Assembly (NCBI GenBank): GCA_003427395.1
Contig: BFEA01000029.1
Coordinates: 1,065,815 to 1,096,584 of the forward strand
Length of the DNA: 30,770 bases
Reading direction: 5' to 3'
Source of the DNA: Chara braunii
Lineage: Eukaryota; Streptophyta; Charophyceae; Charales; Characeae
Position numbers and translations under genes: made by a program
Notes under the pieces: model-generated
What the model saw: the letters and a program-made list of their open reading frames with translations, nothing else
Database searches by the model: none
Told to the model about the DNA's origin: nothing
Shown here: positions 1 to 10,440 of the stretch, one piece after another
Layout: every line of letters starts with the position of its first letter
How positions within the stretch are numbered: position 1 is the stretch's first letter

Positions 1-5
1 AACCC

Positions 6-27
6 TTTTTTTTTTTTTTTTTTTTTT
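6..27. repeat. poly(T) run
   Basis: An uninterrupted run of 22 T near the left edge. It could be the A-tail of a minus-strand retroposon whose body lies to the right, but nothing next to it resembles the LINE tails found later in the window, so the source is unknown. Confidence 0.6.
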
Positions 28-678
28 AACATATTCTTAAGGGTATAAAAAAATATTTAAAAACCAGGCCGCGGCGGCCGAATTGCCCGCGACCTAGGCC
101 GCGGGTGTCACATAGCCCTACCCTCATTGAGCCTGATGACATGTGTTCCTCTGCCATTATGTGTGGATGCCCTTAGGAGTTTACCGACCCCTAGGCTGCA
201 TTCGCCACCCTCAGAAACCATCCCACCCTGTGGTTTGCGACACCCTCCTTCTGTCACATATGGTTGTCTTGTTGTTGTTTTGTTGCTCTCAGACTGAGGC
301 CTCTGCCTCCAACATTCTAGGATTTAGTTGTCATGACTTTCTGCTTTCCTAGGACATGTATACTAGTTAGTTGCTTCTGGTTTCACTTAGCCTGTTAGCT
401 GTCACATTGCTGCTTTTGTGACATTTTTTATCCTAGGTTGCATCGCATGGACTCAGCATGGAGCTTGCTCCGCATCCTGGACTACTCGGGTTTGTTTTTT
501 TTTGGTAGAGTTCTGCTTCTTGGCAGAAGCGTGCTTGTATCTAGGCGATCCATCATAGGCTGAGGAACGTGTAGCGGACCTCTGGTTGGCCTGTGAGACC
601 AGCCCCTTGGGCTGTTCTCACAGCTCCGTGTTGTATTCTGGGTAGTCCAGTCCAGGCCGGTNCCTCCGTCGGTACGAG

Positions 679-699
679 CCAGTCCAGTCCAGTCCAGTC
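679..699. repeat. short CCAGT tandem repeat
   Basis: Four tandem copies of a 5-bp unit (CCAGT/CAGTC), with two more copies just upstream at 644-656. An ambiguous base at 662 lies between the two blocks, so the assembly may be imperfect here. Confidence 0.7.
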
Positions 700-1186
700 G
701 GTCCGCTGGGGTATACCCCAGCCAGAGTCGGTACTTTGGGACATTCTACATTCGCACAGTTTGGAGTACGTGCGTTGGAGTCTGCGTGGGATCCGCGCTG
801 TGCCATCTTGCTCCACCCTCATCCTCCATCTCCATCTCTATCCCAGGCGGAGCACCTCACCCGGTGGGTCTGCCACACAACAGGAGCACTGCTAGGTACA
901 GCCGCAACAGGAGCAGCACAGGAGGAGCAGTGAAACTAGTAGAAGAAACTGCTGCAGGAGAAGCAGATATATCAGCAACGGTAGCTGCAGTACTCGCGAT
1001 CGGATGACGGAGCAGCATAACATTGTCGTTCTTCTTACTGTTGCACGTAATAAGCGACTATGTCCCTGGCTTGTGTTTTCTTGTTGGGCTTATCATAAAT
1101 GGCACTGAGGAAAATCAACTCCATATGTATTACGTATGGTGTGCTTGGCATTGCTTTTGATGATGAGTTCAAGGAGTCGCAAGCTC

Positions 1187-1264
1187 CAATAGATCACTCT
1201 TCTACCTATATGCAATAGATCACTCTTCTACCTATCTCCAATAGACCACTCCTCTACCTATCAC
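1187..1264. repeat. three tandem copies of a 26-bp unit
   Basis: The unit begins CAATAGATCACTCTTCTACC and restarts at 1187, 1213 and 1239. The third copy differs by a few substitutions (GACC for GATC, CCTC for CTTC). It is a minisatellite-like duplication with no visible coding role. Confidence 0.85.
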
Positions 1265-3008
1265 CGCTCAAATTCGCTCAAAGAGGATAAAGAGTGGAGG
1301 TGGGGTTCTCTCAACAGCACTATGACCATCGCTTCTCCATTGGATGCGTGAATTGACGACCCCTCGGTTCATAGGATTGGAGGTAGTCTTTGCTGTATTA
1401 CAATATTTACATTGGGATCACCTGGCTGCGAGTCAAAGGGCTATAATTGGTTGCTAGCCCCGCATCCATCCTTCGACCATCAGGGACAACAAACCCTCAA
1501 TATAGTGGTCTAAGCTGTCTCAATGACATGATACCGTCAATGGGAGTGTGACACATCGCAGGTACTCTTTTCTAATTGTTGACTGCGCTGGGACTGCTCC
1601 ACACGTAATCGGCCAGCATCTGAAGGAAACGATGATCCAACGACCCCTTGGAAAAAGCACTGCGATCTCAAGTGCCTACTGTTGCGCCATGTTTCATGAC
1701 AGCAGAGTTCGGCTGCCCTTGCTTAAGTTAGAAATGTCGCACAATCATCTTCGGTGAAGCATCTCCAACTGAAGTGAGTGATACCTTTTTCCTGATGCAG
1801 CTGAAATCCTTTTGCTCTCATTCGGCTACCTGCCCTTGCTCCTCTGCCAGATATCCTCCTTTTTCTTTCTTGTTCTTTCCTGTGGACACTTCGATGAATC
1901 CCCTCATGGTCTAGCAATAGTGCCAGCCTGGAGCAGTCGTCCTTTGTCATATGTTGTCCTCACCTTGATAAAGTCATTTATGGGGCACTGCTATCATTTC
2001 CGTTAGGGGTGCAGAGAAGCCCGATGAATCAGGCATTTTGAGCAGCACAATTGTGAGATTTCACCGACATTGCCTCAGCTCTATCACCAGACTGTGCACT
2101 ACATCTCCTCGGCTTCTGCTTCAGCATCACCTTCTGGTTGCAATGGCTTTTATTTGCGCTTGTTCAATTGAGAATGTTCTCAATCTTCAAAACGAATCCA
2201 AAATTTCTGAGTATTATGGTCAATGAAATTCACAAAATTTCACAAAAGAACCGTGTTCCCGCCACAAGCAAAGGCAGGGCACTCAACATTTATTGCCAAT
2301 AGCCAACGGGATCTAACAGTGGGGGATTGAATCTGAACAGAGGCTTGTGATGCAGGCACTGATTGGAAGCCTCTTTAAATTAGTGCCTAGAAAGCTGCAA
2401 CAGTACTTCTACAAAAGATGAGATCATTTCTATCTTTCTCAACAGTGGAAATGGATGGCATGTCTCCAGAATGACATCGCTGGTGGCCGGGAATCGGCCT
2501 TGTATGCGTGCACTGAGGCTTTGTTCCGTCTAGCTGCCGCTGTGAATGCAACCAAATTGCTACTAGCTTGTTGTGGCTGAATTTCATTCTCCTTTCCACG
2601 GATGTTGTTGTGGACGTGATCCAATCCCTTCTAATCGTGCCTGAATAGGAGAGCCAGATTCTCAGATGAAAATTCAGGACCTCACCCTCACACCCTCACC
2701 AGGACTCCCAAAGCCCTCATCATACAGCAGAGTGGCCACAGTAGCCTTTGCAAACACAATGTCCTTTGTCATCTTTTATCAAAAGGAATAGTACATGGAG
2801 CAGCACGTAAACCTCCAGCTGGGAGCACACTTAGTGTATAGTACCTACTTTCTTCTCAAAGTTTTCACAGAAGGTTGTGTGGGAGGACAGGGACAGTGCA
2901 GAGGGAGTGGCGACAAGAGGGAAAAAGCGTTGAGTGTACCCTGACTGTCGGGGTGGGCTCACTTATGAACAGGTGACTCTGAACTTCTCAAGTACAGGAC
3001 TCGACCTC

Positions 3009-4110
3009 TTTTTTTTTCTTTTCTCTTTTCTTTTTTTTTAACCACCAGTCCTACTCGGCGGGGGGTGATACAAGCAGCCCCTCCTAGTAGACCAGCCGGT
3101 GCTCCAATCTATTGGTGGGGAGCAACACCTGCTGGAAAGCGGGTCCAGCGTCCCATAGTACATCGGTTGCTGGAAACCGGGTCCAGCGTCCCAAACGTGA
3201 CAAATAAGAGCATCCAAGGGCTGCAAACTGGGTGCAGTGTCCCCATTGTTCCTAAAACCGGGCATGGGGGGTGCGACCACTGGGAGGCACCAGTGGGACC
3301 ATCCATCTACTGATTTTCTGCTGGGAAAGTTCCTGGCTCTACTTCCATAAGGGCAAAAGGGTGAAGGGGGAACCCGGGGAAGGGATCCGGGAAGTCCATT
3401 GGAGGCCTCAATGAAATATCTGGGGTGATTGCCACTCAATCCCAAATGGATAACTTATAGTCCCTGGGTACGTCCCCCCCTGTTCCTCCCTCCTCTCCTC
3501 CGTTGTCCCCCGACCAGTGTACTTCTGCCATCCATCCCCCTCTACTACCACCCAGCCATTCTTCACAAAATGGTCTAATGATTTTGTTGATACCCTGCTT
3601 GGTATGCACAAAACTCATTTTTTGTCTGGCCGCCTGCCACTGGTTGGTGATCTCTGCCTCCACCGGTTGCCTAACCAGGTCTGTCGCTTCGCCATCTTCT
3701 ATTCGGGCCCCCTCCATCTCCAGGGTACACCTTTGCCACCATATCACCCAGAGGATAGCTCGCCTTCCCAATCGGAACACGTTTTCCGTCAAAGGTTCTT
3801 GCGGGCATTGAGGCCAATGTCCGGTCAGCAGTGTCCTCCAATCCCAGGGCCAGTCGGAATCCACTGTCTGCCTCCATATTCAGTCTCACCATCACCATAA
3901 CAATACGGACGAAGGGCATTACAGAACTCAACCTCAACTACCCACGAAAAGGTCCCCATCAGGATTGGCACTTCCCAGTTGCGAGCAGCAGGGCACACCA
4001 CACCTGAACTCAGGTGCGAGCTCAAACCACCAAGACAACCTTCTGGGAGGCAGGATGTGCACCACTGTCTCCTATTGCGAAGGGGTGCCCCATCACACCC
4101 GCTAGGAGGG
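3009..4110 (-). pseudogene. LINE copy A: 3' end of non-LTR retrotransposon ORF2 plus 3' UTR and A-tail
   Basis: This is a 5'-truncated, dead LINE on the minus strand. The longest open part (3436-3864) matches the C-terminus of LINE copy B in this window; both share W-WDWR, GRR-ILWV-WW-RC, E-EGAR-EDGE and the HTK...I..FCE.WL pattern. Upstream, to about 4110, the same protein can be followed through several frames, but conserved Trp and Gln codons have become TGA and TAA, as expected of cytosine deamination in an old copy. Below the stop, a 3' UTR of about 400 nt also resembles copy B. It ends in an impure A-tail, read here as T-rich 3009-3040. No RT or endonuclease region remains. Confidence 0.8.
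3103..3155 (-). repeat. conserved LINE 3'-tail motif, copy 1
   Basis: A block of about 53 bp containing CAATCTATTGGTGGGG and GGGTCCAGCGTCCC (plus-strand reading). It recurs at 4408-4461 and 5444-5495. In each case it lies about 70-110 bp upstream, in the minus-strand sense, of an A-tail. The GGGTCCAGCGTCCC half is repeated again at about 3175-3195 and more loosely near 3225. I infer that it is the conserved 3' end of this LINE family. Confidence 0.75.
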
Positions 4111-4245
4111 TAGTGTACCCTGACCTCACTTCCCAACTCCGCCCAACTGAATCCACTCTCCCCCCAAACAAATCCGGACCCACACGACTCCGTGTGCAAA
4201 TGGCCACGTTGGTCCCCGCTCTCTGGCTGTGTGTGCACAGGGGCG

Positions 4246-4322
4246 GGTCCGACAATTTGAACCCGCGACCTCATCCGCAAATGTGCAGTTTGCACCAGTG
4301 CAATAACCACTGGCCTCAGACC
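4246..4322 (-). ncRNA. degenerate tRNA-Cys-like sequence, probable SINE head
   Basis: Read on the minus strand, this 77-nt stretch folds largely like a tRNA. It has a 7-bp acceptor stem (GGTCTGA with TCGGACC, one wobble), a 4-bp D stem (CCAG/CTGG), and a 5-bp anticodon stem (GCAAA/TTTGC) closing a 7-nt loop CTGCACA with anticodon GCA. It also has a B-box-like GGTTCAAAT. The T arm is broken: its 3' strand is about 3 nt short and does not pair. The anticodon and the AGGTC..GGTTCAAAT block resemble plant tRNA-Cys. A functional tRNA is unlikely. A tRNA-derived SINE head is the better reading, its body perhaps running left to about 4112. A pseudo-tRNA is the alternative. Confidence 0.55.
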
Positions 4323-4325
4323 TTG

Positions 4326-4461
4326 TTTTTTTTTTAAATAGAACAAAAACCGCCAAGGCAATTAGGCATGGTGGTACGAGCAGCCATCCCTAATTACCCC
4401 GCTGAGACTCCAATCTATTGGTGGGGAGAAGCACCTGCTGGAAAATGGGCCCAGCGTCCCA
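4326..4461 (-). mobile_element. short retroposon end sharing the LINE 3' tail
   Basis: A minus-strand fragment made of the shared LINE tail block (4408-4461), about 70 nt of diverged sequence, then a run of ten A (T at 4326-4335). It has no coding part. It is either a severely 5'-truncated LINE insertion or a SINE that borrowed the LINE tail for mobilisation. The tRNA-Cys-like sequence starts directly after its A-tail. Confidence 0.6.
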
Positions 4462-4898
4462 TATACATGAATGCTATTGACAGGTATTGACAAGCTTGGG
4501 AAAGGTGAAATCAGCATGCATCATGAGTTTGTAGGCAGAGATTGCCTCTTCAACTGTAACTAGGTCGCCAAATGCAGCCTTATAACCAAGCAATTTCTAC
4601 CATTGAGAACTGTGAAACAGACCACAGCAACCATAGCATTTCCTGCTAAAAAGATCACTGATCCCCCATACCATCGTATTTCTACCAACGCAAGCTCTGA
4701 GGGAGGGAACAACTTGAAATCTGAGAAGCTATCGGGCTGCTCGGTGGCGAGGAGAGATCAGCTATGGGTGACATTGGTAAGGTTGGTTTTGTCTCGGATT
4801 TACAATGTCTTGGTACAGGGAGGGCTAGAAGTTGCTCTAGGATTAGGAGACCAGAATTGTTGATATAGCATAGCTTACTACAATTAATACAATTTTTT
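4462..4898. other. unassigned sequence between retroposons
   Basis: No convincing reading frame and no match by eye to the LINE or gypsy copies in this window. It separates the short retroposon end from the ATC microsatellite. Confidence 0.4.
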
Positions 4899-4963
4899 AT
4901 CACCATCAGTATCATCATCATTAGTATCATCATCATCATCATCATCATCATCATTATCGTCAC
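4899..4963. repeat. (ATC)n microsatellite
   Basis: Imperfect ATC/CAT trinucleotide repeat with a pure core of about ten units near 4927-4953. The Met/Ile-rich open frame on the opposite strand is a by-product of this repeat, not a gene. Confidence 0.95.
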
Positions 4964-5086
4964 CACATGAGGGACGCTGAGCCTGGTTCTCAGCAAGTTC
5001 GGTTCGGTTTCGCTTGACAGACTGTGAGGACGCCGGCCTCATTCCTCTTATTGGTAATATTAGCCTTGGGCACTGGGCCCCTTTTC

Positions 5087-5134
5087 AAAAAAAAAAAAAA
5101 AAAAAAAACAAAAAAAAAACAAAAAAAAAAAAAA
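5087..5134 (+). repeat. A-tail of a plus-strand retroposon
   Basis: About 48 bases of A with a few C, directly after CACTGGGCCCCTTTTC. It is the likely 3' end of a plus-strand retroposon whose body (perhaps about 4970-5086) I cannot classify. Its polarity is opposite to the LINE tails on both sides. Confidence 0.65.
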
Positions 5135-5443
5135 CCATTCATTTGGATTTAAAAGAATATATATTCTTTAACTGGCAACCCATTCCCTTGCTCAGCTGGC
5201 CATATCACCTCTCCTATTTGCCTCTCTTTGGTATCCCCCAGCCAGTCCATTTGGAATCTGTTGATGAAGTTTTTAATATCCCTTTTTCGTAATAGAGAAT
5301 TTTGTTTAATTTTAACTTTAGACCATTGAGCTCTTTTTTTTTTTTTTCCTTTTTTTTTTCTATCCTTTTTTTTTTTAAGGCTCGTGCAGATCTGCTAGGG
5401 AAGGTGGTAAGAGCAGCCCACCCTAGCATCCTGCTGGCGGCCG

Positions 5444-5495
5444 CTCCATCTATTGGTGGGGGGCTTCACCTGCTGGGAATCGGGTCCAGCGTCCC
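5444..5495 (-). repeat. conserved LINE 3'-tail motif, copy 3
   Basis: Third instance of the block also seen at 3103-3155 and 4408-4461. Here it sits at the 3' end of LINE copy B and is followed, in the minus sense, by an A-tail interrupted by a few G (5376-5334). Its position supports the block being the LINE's own 3' end. Confidence 0.75.
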
Positions 5496-5954
5496 TTGAG
5501 AACATGAAAGAGAACAAAGCTGAGTATAATTTGTAAGAACATCTGGCTTCAGCATTCCTGCTCACTACAGCTCGCTACAGCTCACTACAGCACTAGCTCA
5601 GCAATAGCTGATTAACCGCTGTATCACCTCTCTTCCTAGTGATGCCCTCCTTGTCATCCCCTTCTTATACCTCTTGGGACAGGGGCCATCCGGGGGGGTG
5701 TCCTCTGCCATGGGCCCGGGGGGCACCGGGTCTCTAGCTATGGCTTCCCCCTTCTTATCACGCTGTAGTGCTGGGCTCTGACTTGGAAGCTCTGCATGCT
5801 TCTGGATGCTCTGGGCGTTCTAGGTGCTCTGAATGGTCTGCCTGATCTCTGTTAGTTCCGGGTGTCCCGAGAGTCCTTGATAATCTTCATTGCTCTGAAG
5901 ACTCTGGATACCCCGGATGCAGGTGTCCTTGTGGCACCTCTGTGACACCTCTAC

Positions 5955-6026
5955 TTAACCTTGTTGGTCTTGAACTATGCTTGAGCTGTGTTAACCTTGT
6001 TGGTCTTGAACTATGCTTGAGCTGGG
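5955..6026. repeat. 36-bp tandem duplication in the LINE B 3' UTR
   Basis: Two adjacent copies (5955-5990 and 5991-6026) of a unit beginning TTAACCTTGTTGGTCTTGAA, essentially identical except at the last bases. They lie just 3' of the end of the LINE B reading frame. Confidence 0.9.
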
Positions 6027-6115
6027 TTTACTCTTACCTAGTTCTGCAGCATTTCCACCAAGGATAGAGGGTGCGGGGGGAATAGCTCTGCAAATTGATG
6101 TGCAGGCCTCAACTG

Positions 6116-7078
6116 CTATCTGGGATCGATTGTTATCCAATTCTGAAATTGCAAACCATAGTCCCTCACCACGTCAGTCTGATGTTCCCCTCCCATCCTC
6201 TGACTCTGGTCCCTGTGTCCATCTTGAGCTCCCTCCGTCCAGCTCACTGTTGCTACCCACCCCCCTCGCCTTCCTCGTAGCCAATCCTCGCAGAACCTGG
6301 AGATGATTTGGTCCACGTCCCTCTTGGTGTGGGCCAGGTCCAGTTGGTCCTTGGTGGCCTGCCAACGGACTGCAATCTCGTTTTGTATCAATTGACGGAG
6401 CTGCTCCATTACCTCCCCGTCTTCTACCCTTGCCCCCTCCACCTCCAAGATGCATCTCCTCCACCAAACCACCCAGAGGATGGAGCGTCTGCCGAGGCAG
6501 AACATGTTCTCCTGAAAAGTAGTTTCTCGGACATAGGGGTAATGTCCAAGTAGGATGGCCCTCCAGTCCCATGGCCATTGCGAGCCTGGGACCACGTGCC
6601 ACCGGATCCTGCCCCACCACTGCCATAGCAAGACTGTTGAGCGGCATTGCAGAAAAATGTGTTCCACTGTCTCAGGGCATTTTTGTGATGGAAAGGCCTG
6701 CAGACATCGTCGGCACCACGGCAACGCACGGCCCTGCCTCTCTAGTTGGGTATGGTCTATTAACCAGTCATTTGTTGGTAGACACCAGTGGGCTATTCGC
6801 CATTGCAGGGAGGAAATCTTGGCTGGTTTCATTTTATATTCCCTGAACCACTTTACAGGTGTTCGTAAAATACTGTCCACATTGAGTTGACGCAGCCACC
6901 TGTCTTCCACCACGTCCCGAAGCCTTCGTTTGGTTCTTAGCATTCGGTATGTTGTTTTTGTGTTCAGGTTGGCCAGTACCACTGATTTCTGATTCTTCTT
7001 CCCCCTTGGTGCAGACTGACTTGTCCTGATCCACTGCCACTCCTCGGGATCAAAGGGAAGGTCCGCAACTGGGGTCAT
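6116..7078 (-). pseudogene. LINE copy B ORF2 C-terminal part with CCHC zinc knuckle (zf-RVT-like)
   Basis: The longest intact frame of the LINE, 320 codons. Its middle carries a Cys/His motif, CRRC then EHIFLQC (C-x2-C ... H-x4-C), within the W-W-LPT-DWL context typical of the C-terminal domain of plant-type LINE ORF2 proteins. This domain is thought to bind template RNA. The pattern W-WDWR-ILLGH, GRRSILWVVWWRRC and the charged C-terminus recur in copy A, and the Cys/His part recurs in copy C at about 18370-18640. The residue at 7078 is only the first ATG of an open stretch that joins the broken upstream part. The frame is a fragment of ORF2, not a separate gene. Confidence 0.85.
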
Positions 7079-7213
7079 AGGTCTGTAGGGCAGGGTAGGC
7101 CCTCCAACCTCTACCTTCGTCTAAAACTCTGATGCGGTAGACCTCTTTCTTTCCTCTCCACCCAACGGGTTGCCTGCTCCCAATTAATTTAGCCGACCGG
7201 CGCCCACTCCTTT

Positions 7214-7437
7214 CGATGGAGAAGCATTCGATCAGCACCTCCTCCCACTCTACCAGTTGGACTCGCCCTAGAAGGCCTTGCTGCCCCGGCAGTCCCGTCC
7301 AGTCCCCTTCCTCCAACTACAGACCCGATGGAGAAGCATTCGATCAGCACCTCCTCCCACTCTACCAGTTGCACTCGCCCTAGAAGGCCTTGCTGCCCCG
7401 GCAGTCCCGTCCAGTCCCCTTCCTCCAACTACAGACC
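7214..7437. repeat. 112-bp tandem duplication inside LINE B ORF2
   Basis: Two adjacent copies (7214-7325 and 7326-7437), with one substitution noticed by eye (GGACTCG versus GCACTCG at the same offset). The length is not a multiple of three, so it shifts the ORF2 frame. The near-identity shows the duplication is much younger than the decay of the LINE around it. Confidence 0.95.
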
Positions 7438-8160
7438 CCTTCGGAGAATTGTACATTATGCCAGGGGAAAGTTGTCAATTAGTTCTTCTAGCGCCGCCTC
7501 GGTTAGGTGGCAGTACCGCAGCCATCTCCATATTCTTTCTGCACTTTTCCACTCTCCCTTTTCCGCATCCCATAGGTCCCCTACCCTTAACGCCCCATGT
7601 CTCACCCACCCTTTCCACAGGGGTCCGAGCTGCACCTTACCCGACGTGAGAGAGTCTGTAATCCACCTGTTACCAAACAGGGGCTGTCTAACCACTTCTT
7701 CCCATCTTTTTGGAGCGAGTCTGTCTGGGATTGGGAGCTTCCTCCATACCCGAAGAAGGCATGGCCAGTGGTCATCTACCGGGTCCCCATTTTTGTACCT
7801 CCGCGGAATCCTCCAATATCAGATTCTGTCTTCTAACCACATTAGGGGATCAATCTCTGGTGGAGCCACTGGGGCCAAAGCTGCGATCTGTGTCAAGGCG
7901 ATGAGGGTCCAAGGGAAGGAGGGTGAGAATATAAGACATTGAATTCATCGTACACTAAGGGCTTGGAACTGTGTGGAGGGGTCAATGATCCCCAGCCCCC
8001 GCCTACGCCGTGGGTTGGATCACTGACTCCCAAACAACCCTACTGATGGCATCGGGGTTCCCGCTGCCTCCCCTCCATAGAAACATTGTTAGCTGCCTCT
8101 TGAAAGCTTTTAACCCCCGGGTGCTTGCTGGCCACAATATAGCCTTGTAATAGAGCGCGG
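7438..8160 (-). pseudogene. LINE copy B ORF2 connection region, broken
   Basis: Frames on the minus strand show the conserved segment found after the RT of plant LINEs: GRA..INNVVL..LYYKAIL..S..GLKAFKRQ...FLWRG near 8200-8060, then V.W..VIQP. Further on lies QPLFGN....D......GPLW..WV..G...VGDLWD near 7690-7560. LINE copy C has the same blocks (FLWK-like, QPLFGHPQI, GIYKVGDLWDD), which confirms the family relationship. Several frame changes and stops separate the blocks. Confidence 0.7.
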
Positions 8161-9275
8161 TGAGCACCACATTGTTAATGACTAGGGCCCGCCCAAAGAT
8201 TGATGTGTATTTATTATCTCATTTGCTCAATTTAGCCTGCGCCGGGGTCAGTATCCACTCATCATTGGTGCCCGGTTTCCCTCTGGCTGTGACGGACGCC
8301 CTAAAAACCCAAAGGGGGGTGTCTAGAGGGAGCCAGGTAATCTGTGGATTTTCTGGGGGTCTTCCCTCCTGCTGATGTAGCCACCAACCCACAGTCTTTT
8401 GGCCCCAATTCACGGTGGTGACGTTTTGGTGCAGGGTTCTAACCCGACGATAAAAGTTAGGGCCAAAGTTCATTTTTCCCAAACATTTTTCCAGGAACTT
8501 CAAGGTCCAGTGAATGTGGTCATATACCCTCTCAAAGTCGATGAAGATAATAGCAGTATTGGCTCAGTTTCGTCGAGACAGACTGACTACCTTATTTACC
8601 AACAGGATATTTTCTTGTTTATTTTTGTTGGACATAACGCCCATCTGGGCTGGGTGTATAATCTTGTCTAGGACCTCTGCCATTCGGTTCACCAGAGCCT
8701 TGGAAAGCATTTTGTAGGCCACTATGAGGAGAGTAATAGGTTTGTAGCTTCTTAGATTCATTTTGTCCCCATTCTTGTTTAGTAGAGACAAGACCCCATT
8801 TCCCACCACCTCTCGCATCTCTCCGGCTTTCCATACTCTCTGGTAGAATTCTCACAGGTCACCACTCAGCTTTGTCCACGTACTTTCCAAAAACTCCTTA
8901 GGGAAGTCGTCAATATCAGACCGTCTTCTCCTCCTTTATTTGAAGGAGCGTCGTCCATATCTCCTCCTTCCCTAGCGGTCTCTCTAGGTGGTCACACTGT
9001 TGTGGGGACAATGCCTTATCTAAAGGGGTTAAAAAGTCTTCTAGGTCTTCATTACACACCTCCCCTTGCAGTTCTTGGATCCGGCCCATCCGGGATATGT
9101 ACAGCTGTTTGAAAAAGGTCCTTGTGATTAATGTGCAATGTGCTATGTTGGTTGCCTTGACTTCTTTTGGTTTCTCCGGGTCGTAAAGTGCTTCAATCAC
9201 GGTTGTGATAAACGGGTTGTTGTCATGCTGAAAAAAATGTGTATTCTTTGTGGCCTCTGTGTTGCGCTTGGACAT
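8160..9275 (-). pseudogene. LINE copy B reverse transcriptase, catalytic motif deleted
   Basis: The fingers and the first part of the palm are readable across several frames. 8916-9275 encodes the region before RT. 8564-8818 contains NKNGDKMNLRSYKPITLL followed by YK.LSKAL.NR......IHPAQ.G, the usual LINE RT motifs. Near 8520-8545 the first catalytic Asp sits in IIFIDFERVYDHIHW. The frame then continues through FLEKCLGK to a non-conserved part and on to the post-RT region near 8200. I cannot find the F/YADD catalytic box or the QGCPLSP-type motif, so about 100 residues appear deleted. The copy cannot make active RT. Confidence 0.75.
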
Positions 9276-9533
9276 TTTCCCCCGTATCCCGATCCCTTGC
9301 TATCTATGCTGAAAACGTTGTAGGAGTTTGTCTTTCAATTTTTGAATGGTAGTGATATGGTTTTGTGGCGTTGCCTCTAGTTCCAGATCTGGCAGGTTTT
9401 TGTGGGGGTTCATTTCATGTTGATGGCGTTGCACTGTCTTTGCCTTTGAGAACTTCTTACACTTTCTTGTGAGAAAACTTAGGTCATTGTTAAACCATTC
9501 TAAACATGAGTCGAAAATAGTTTTTTGTTGATG

Positions 9534-10440
9534 TTAGAATTCCCATGTGTGATGTATGATGTGTTGAAACTGCAGATCTTTAAGATGTGACTTGTTTAGC
9601 TTATAAAAATTTGGCCCTTGGTCTGATCTTTTTCTCATTGTCAGGATTACTCCATATGTTTTGTGGTCGAGGTCTGGGTATGGGCTACACGGTAGGATAA
9701 CTGACCATCGAATGGCACCCTCCAGGTCATTAGACAGGAAAATCAGATTTATCCTAGGCTTGGACAGTCGTGCCGGATCACTATCCCTTATGCAAGTAAA
9801 GGTACGATCGTTCGGGTGAAGGCGGCGGAAGGTATCGAAAACGAAGAGAGACTCGCAGAGATCGGCAATCATTTGTTCGTCTTCTTCCGCTGCAAAGGAG
9901 GGGGATTCCTGTGGGTTTCATCTGTCCAGCCACCTATCGGGGGCAGCATTGAAGTCTTAGGTGACAGTCAACGAGATTCTCTCAGGTAATTGTGCTCCTA
10001 GGTTCTTCAGAAATATCCTTCTCTCCCCCACCAAATTGGGGGAGTAAATGCACAAGATGCAGAGCAGTTGCATCTCTAGCATTCCTAGCACGGATACCCA
10101 CTTCCCTTCTCGCTCATTTTGCTGCCCAGTGGACCATCTGAAATCTAGACTCGGGGGGCATTCATATTGCCACCCCTGCGGGCCCTGCCGTTTCGGGTCT
10201 AGGGGCATGGACCGCATGGCTGAATATGGTCAGACCGTCTTATGGGCTCCATTGCGTTCCGATTTATCCTGCAGAGGGGTCTATATATCATGTCTGATCA
10301 TCTCTTCCCTCCCACGCCTCTGAGATAGTCCCAAATGGTCTGACGTTTCTCTGGGTCAGTTGTTGTCAGACCACTGATATTAATTGAGTGTAGATCCAGG
10401 TCCATTGTACGCACACATTGCTGCCACGCGTGATTATTAC
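9534..10440 (-). pseudogene. LINE copy B APE-like endonuclease region, broken
   Basis: On the minus strand, reading frames contain the start of an exonuclease/endonuclease/phosphatase fold: SINISGL...KRQTIWDYLR near 10390-10330. A central part (9957-10217) has ...LCILCIYSPN....R..FLKNL, followed by DFNAAPD.WLDR near 9950-9910. A C-terminal part (9534-9872) has FVFDTFRRLHPND.TFTCIRDSD...LSKPRINLIFLS and a Pro/Asp/His stretch near the end (PDLDH) where the catalytic SDH is normally found. Stops and frame changes separate the three parts. In intact LINEs this domain nicks the target DNA. Confidence 0.75.

Larger units (their letters stand above)
28..3008. other. about 3 kb with no recognisable gene
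   Basis: Open frames here are short (under about 100 codons), overlap on both strands and resemble no protein family I know. The stretch has a GC-rich patch near 68-106, a short CAGTC repeat near 644-699, a GCAGGAG-rich patch near 880-970 and a 26-bp tandem repeat at 1187-1264. It could be intergenic DNA, an intron or old decayed repeat. I see no splice-site pattern or conserved motif that would decide. Confidence 0.5.

Noticed and set aside
1187-1264. CRISPR-like repeat
   Set aside because: The units are directly adjacent with no unique spacers, and the context is eukaryotic.
4682-4996. Met/Ile-rich frame on the minus strand
   Set aside because: It is produced by the ATC microsatellite.
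5014-5499. Lys-rich and Phe-rich frames
   Set aside because: They arise from poly(A) and poly(T) tails of retroposons.
6174-6890. Overlapping frames of 80-160 codons on both strands across the LINE
   Set aside because: They are shadows of the LINE ORF2 frame at 6116-7078 and carry no conserved motif.
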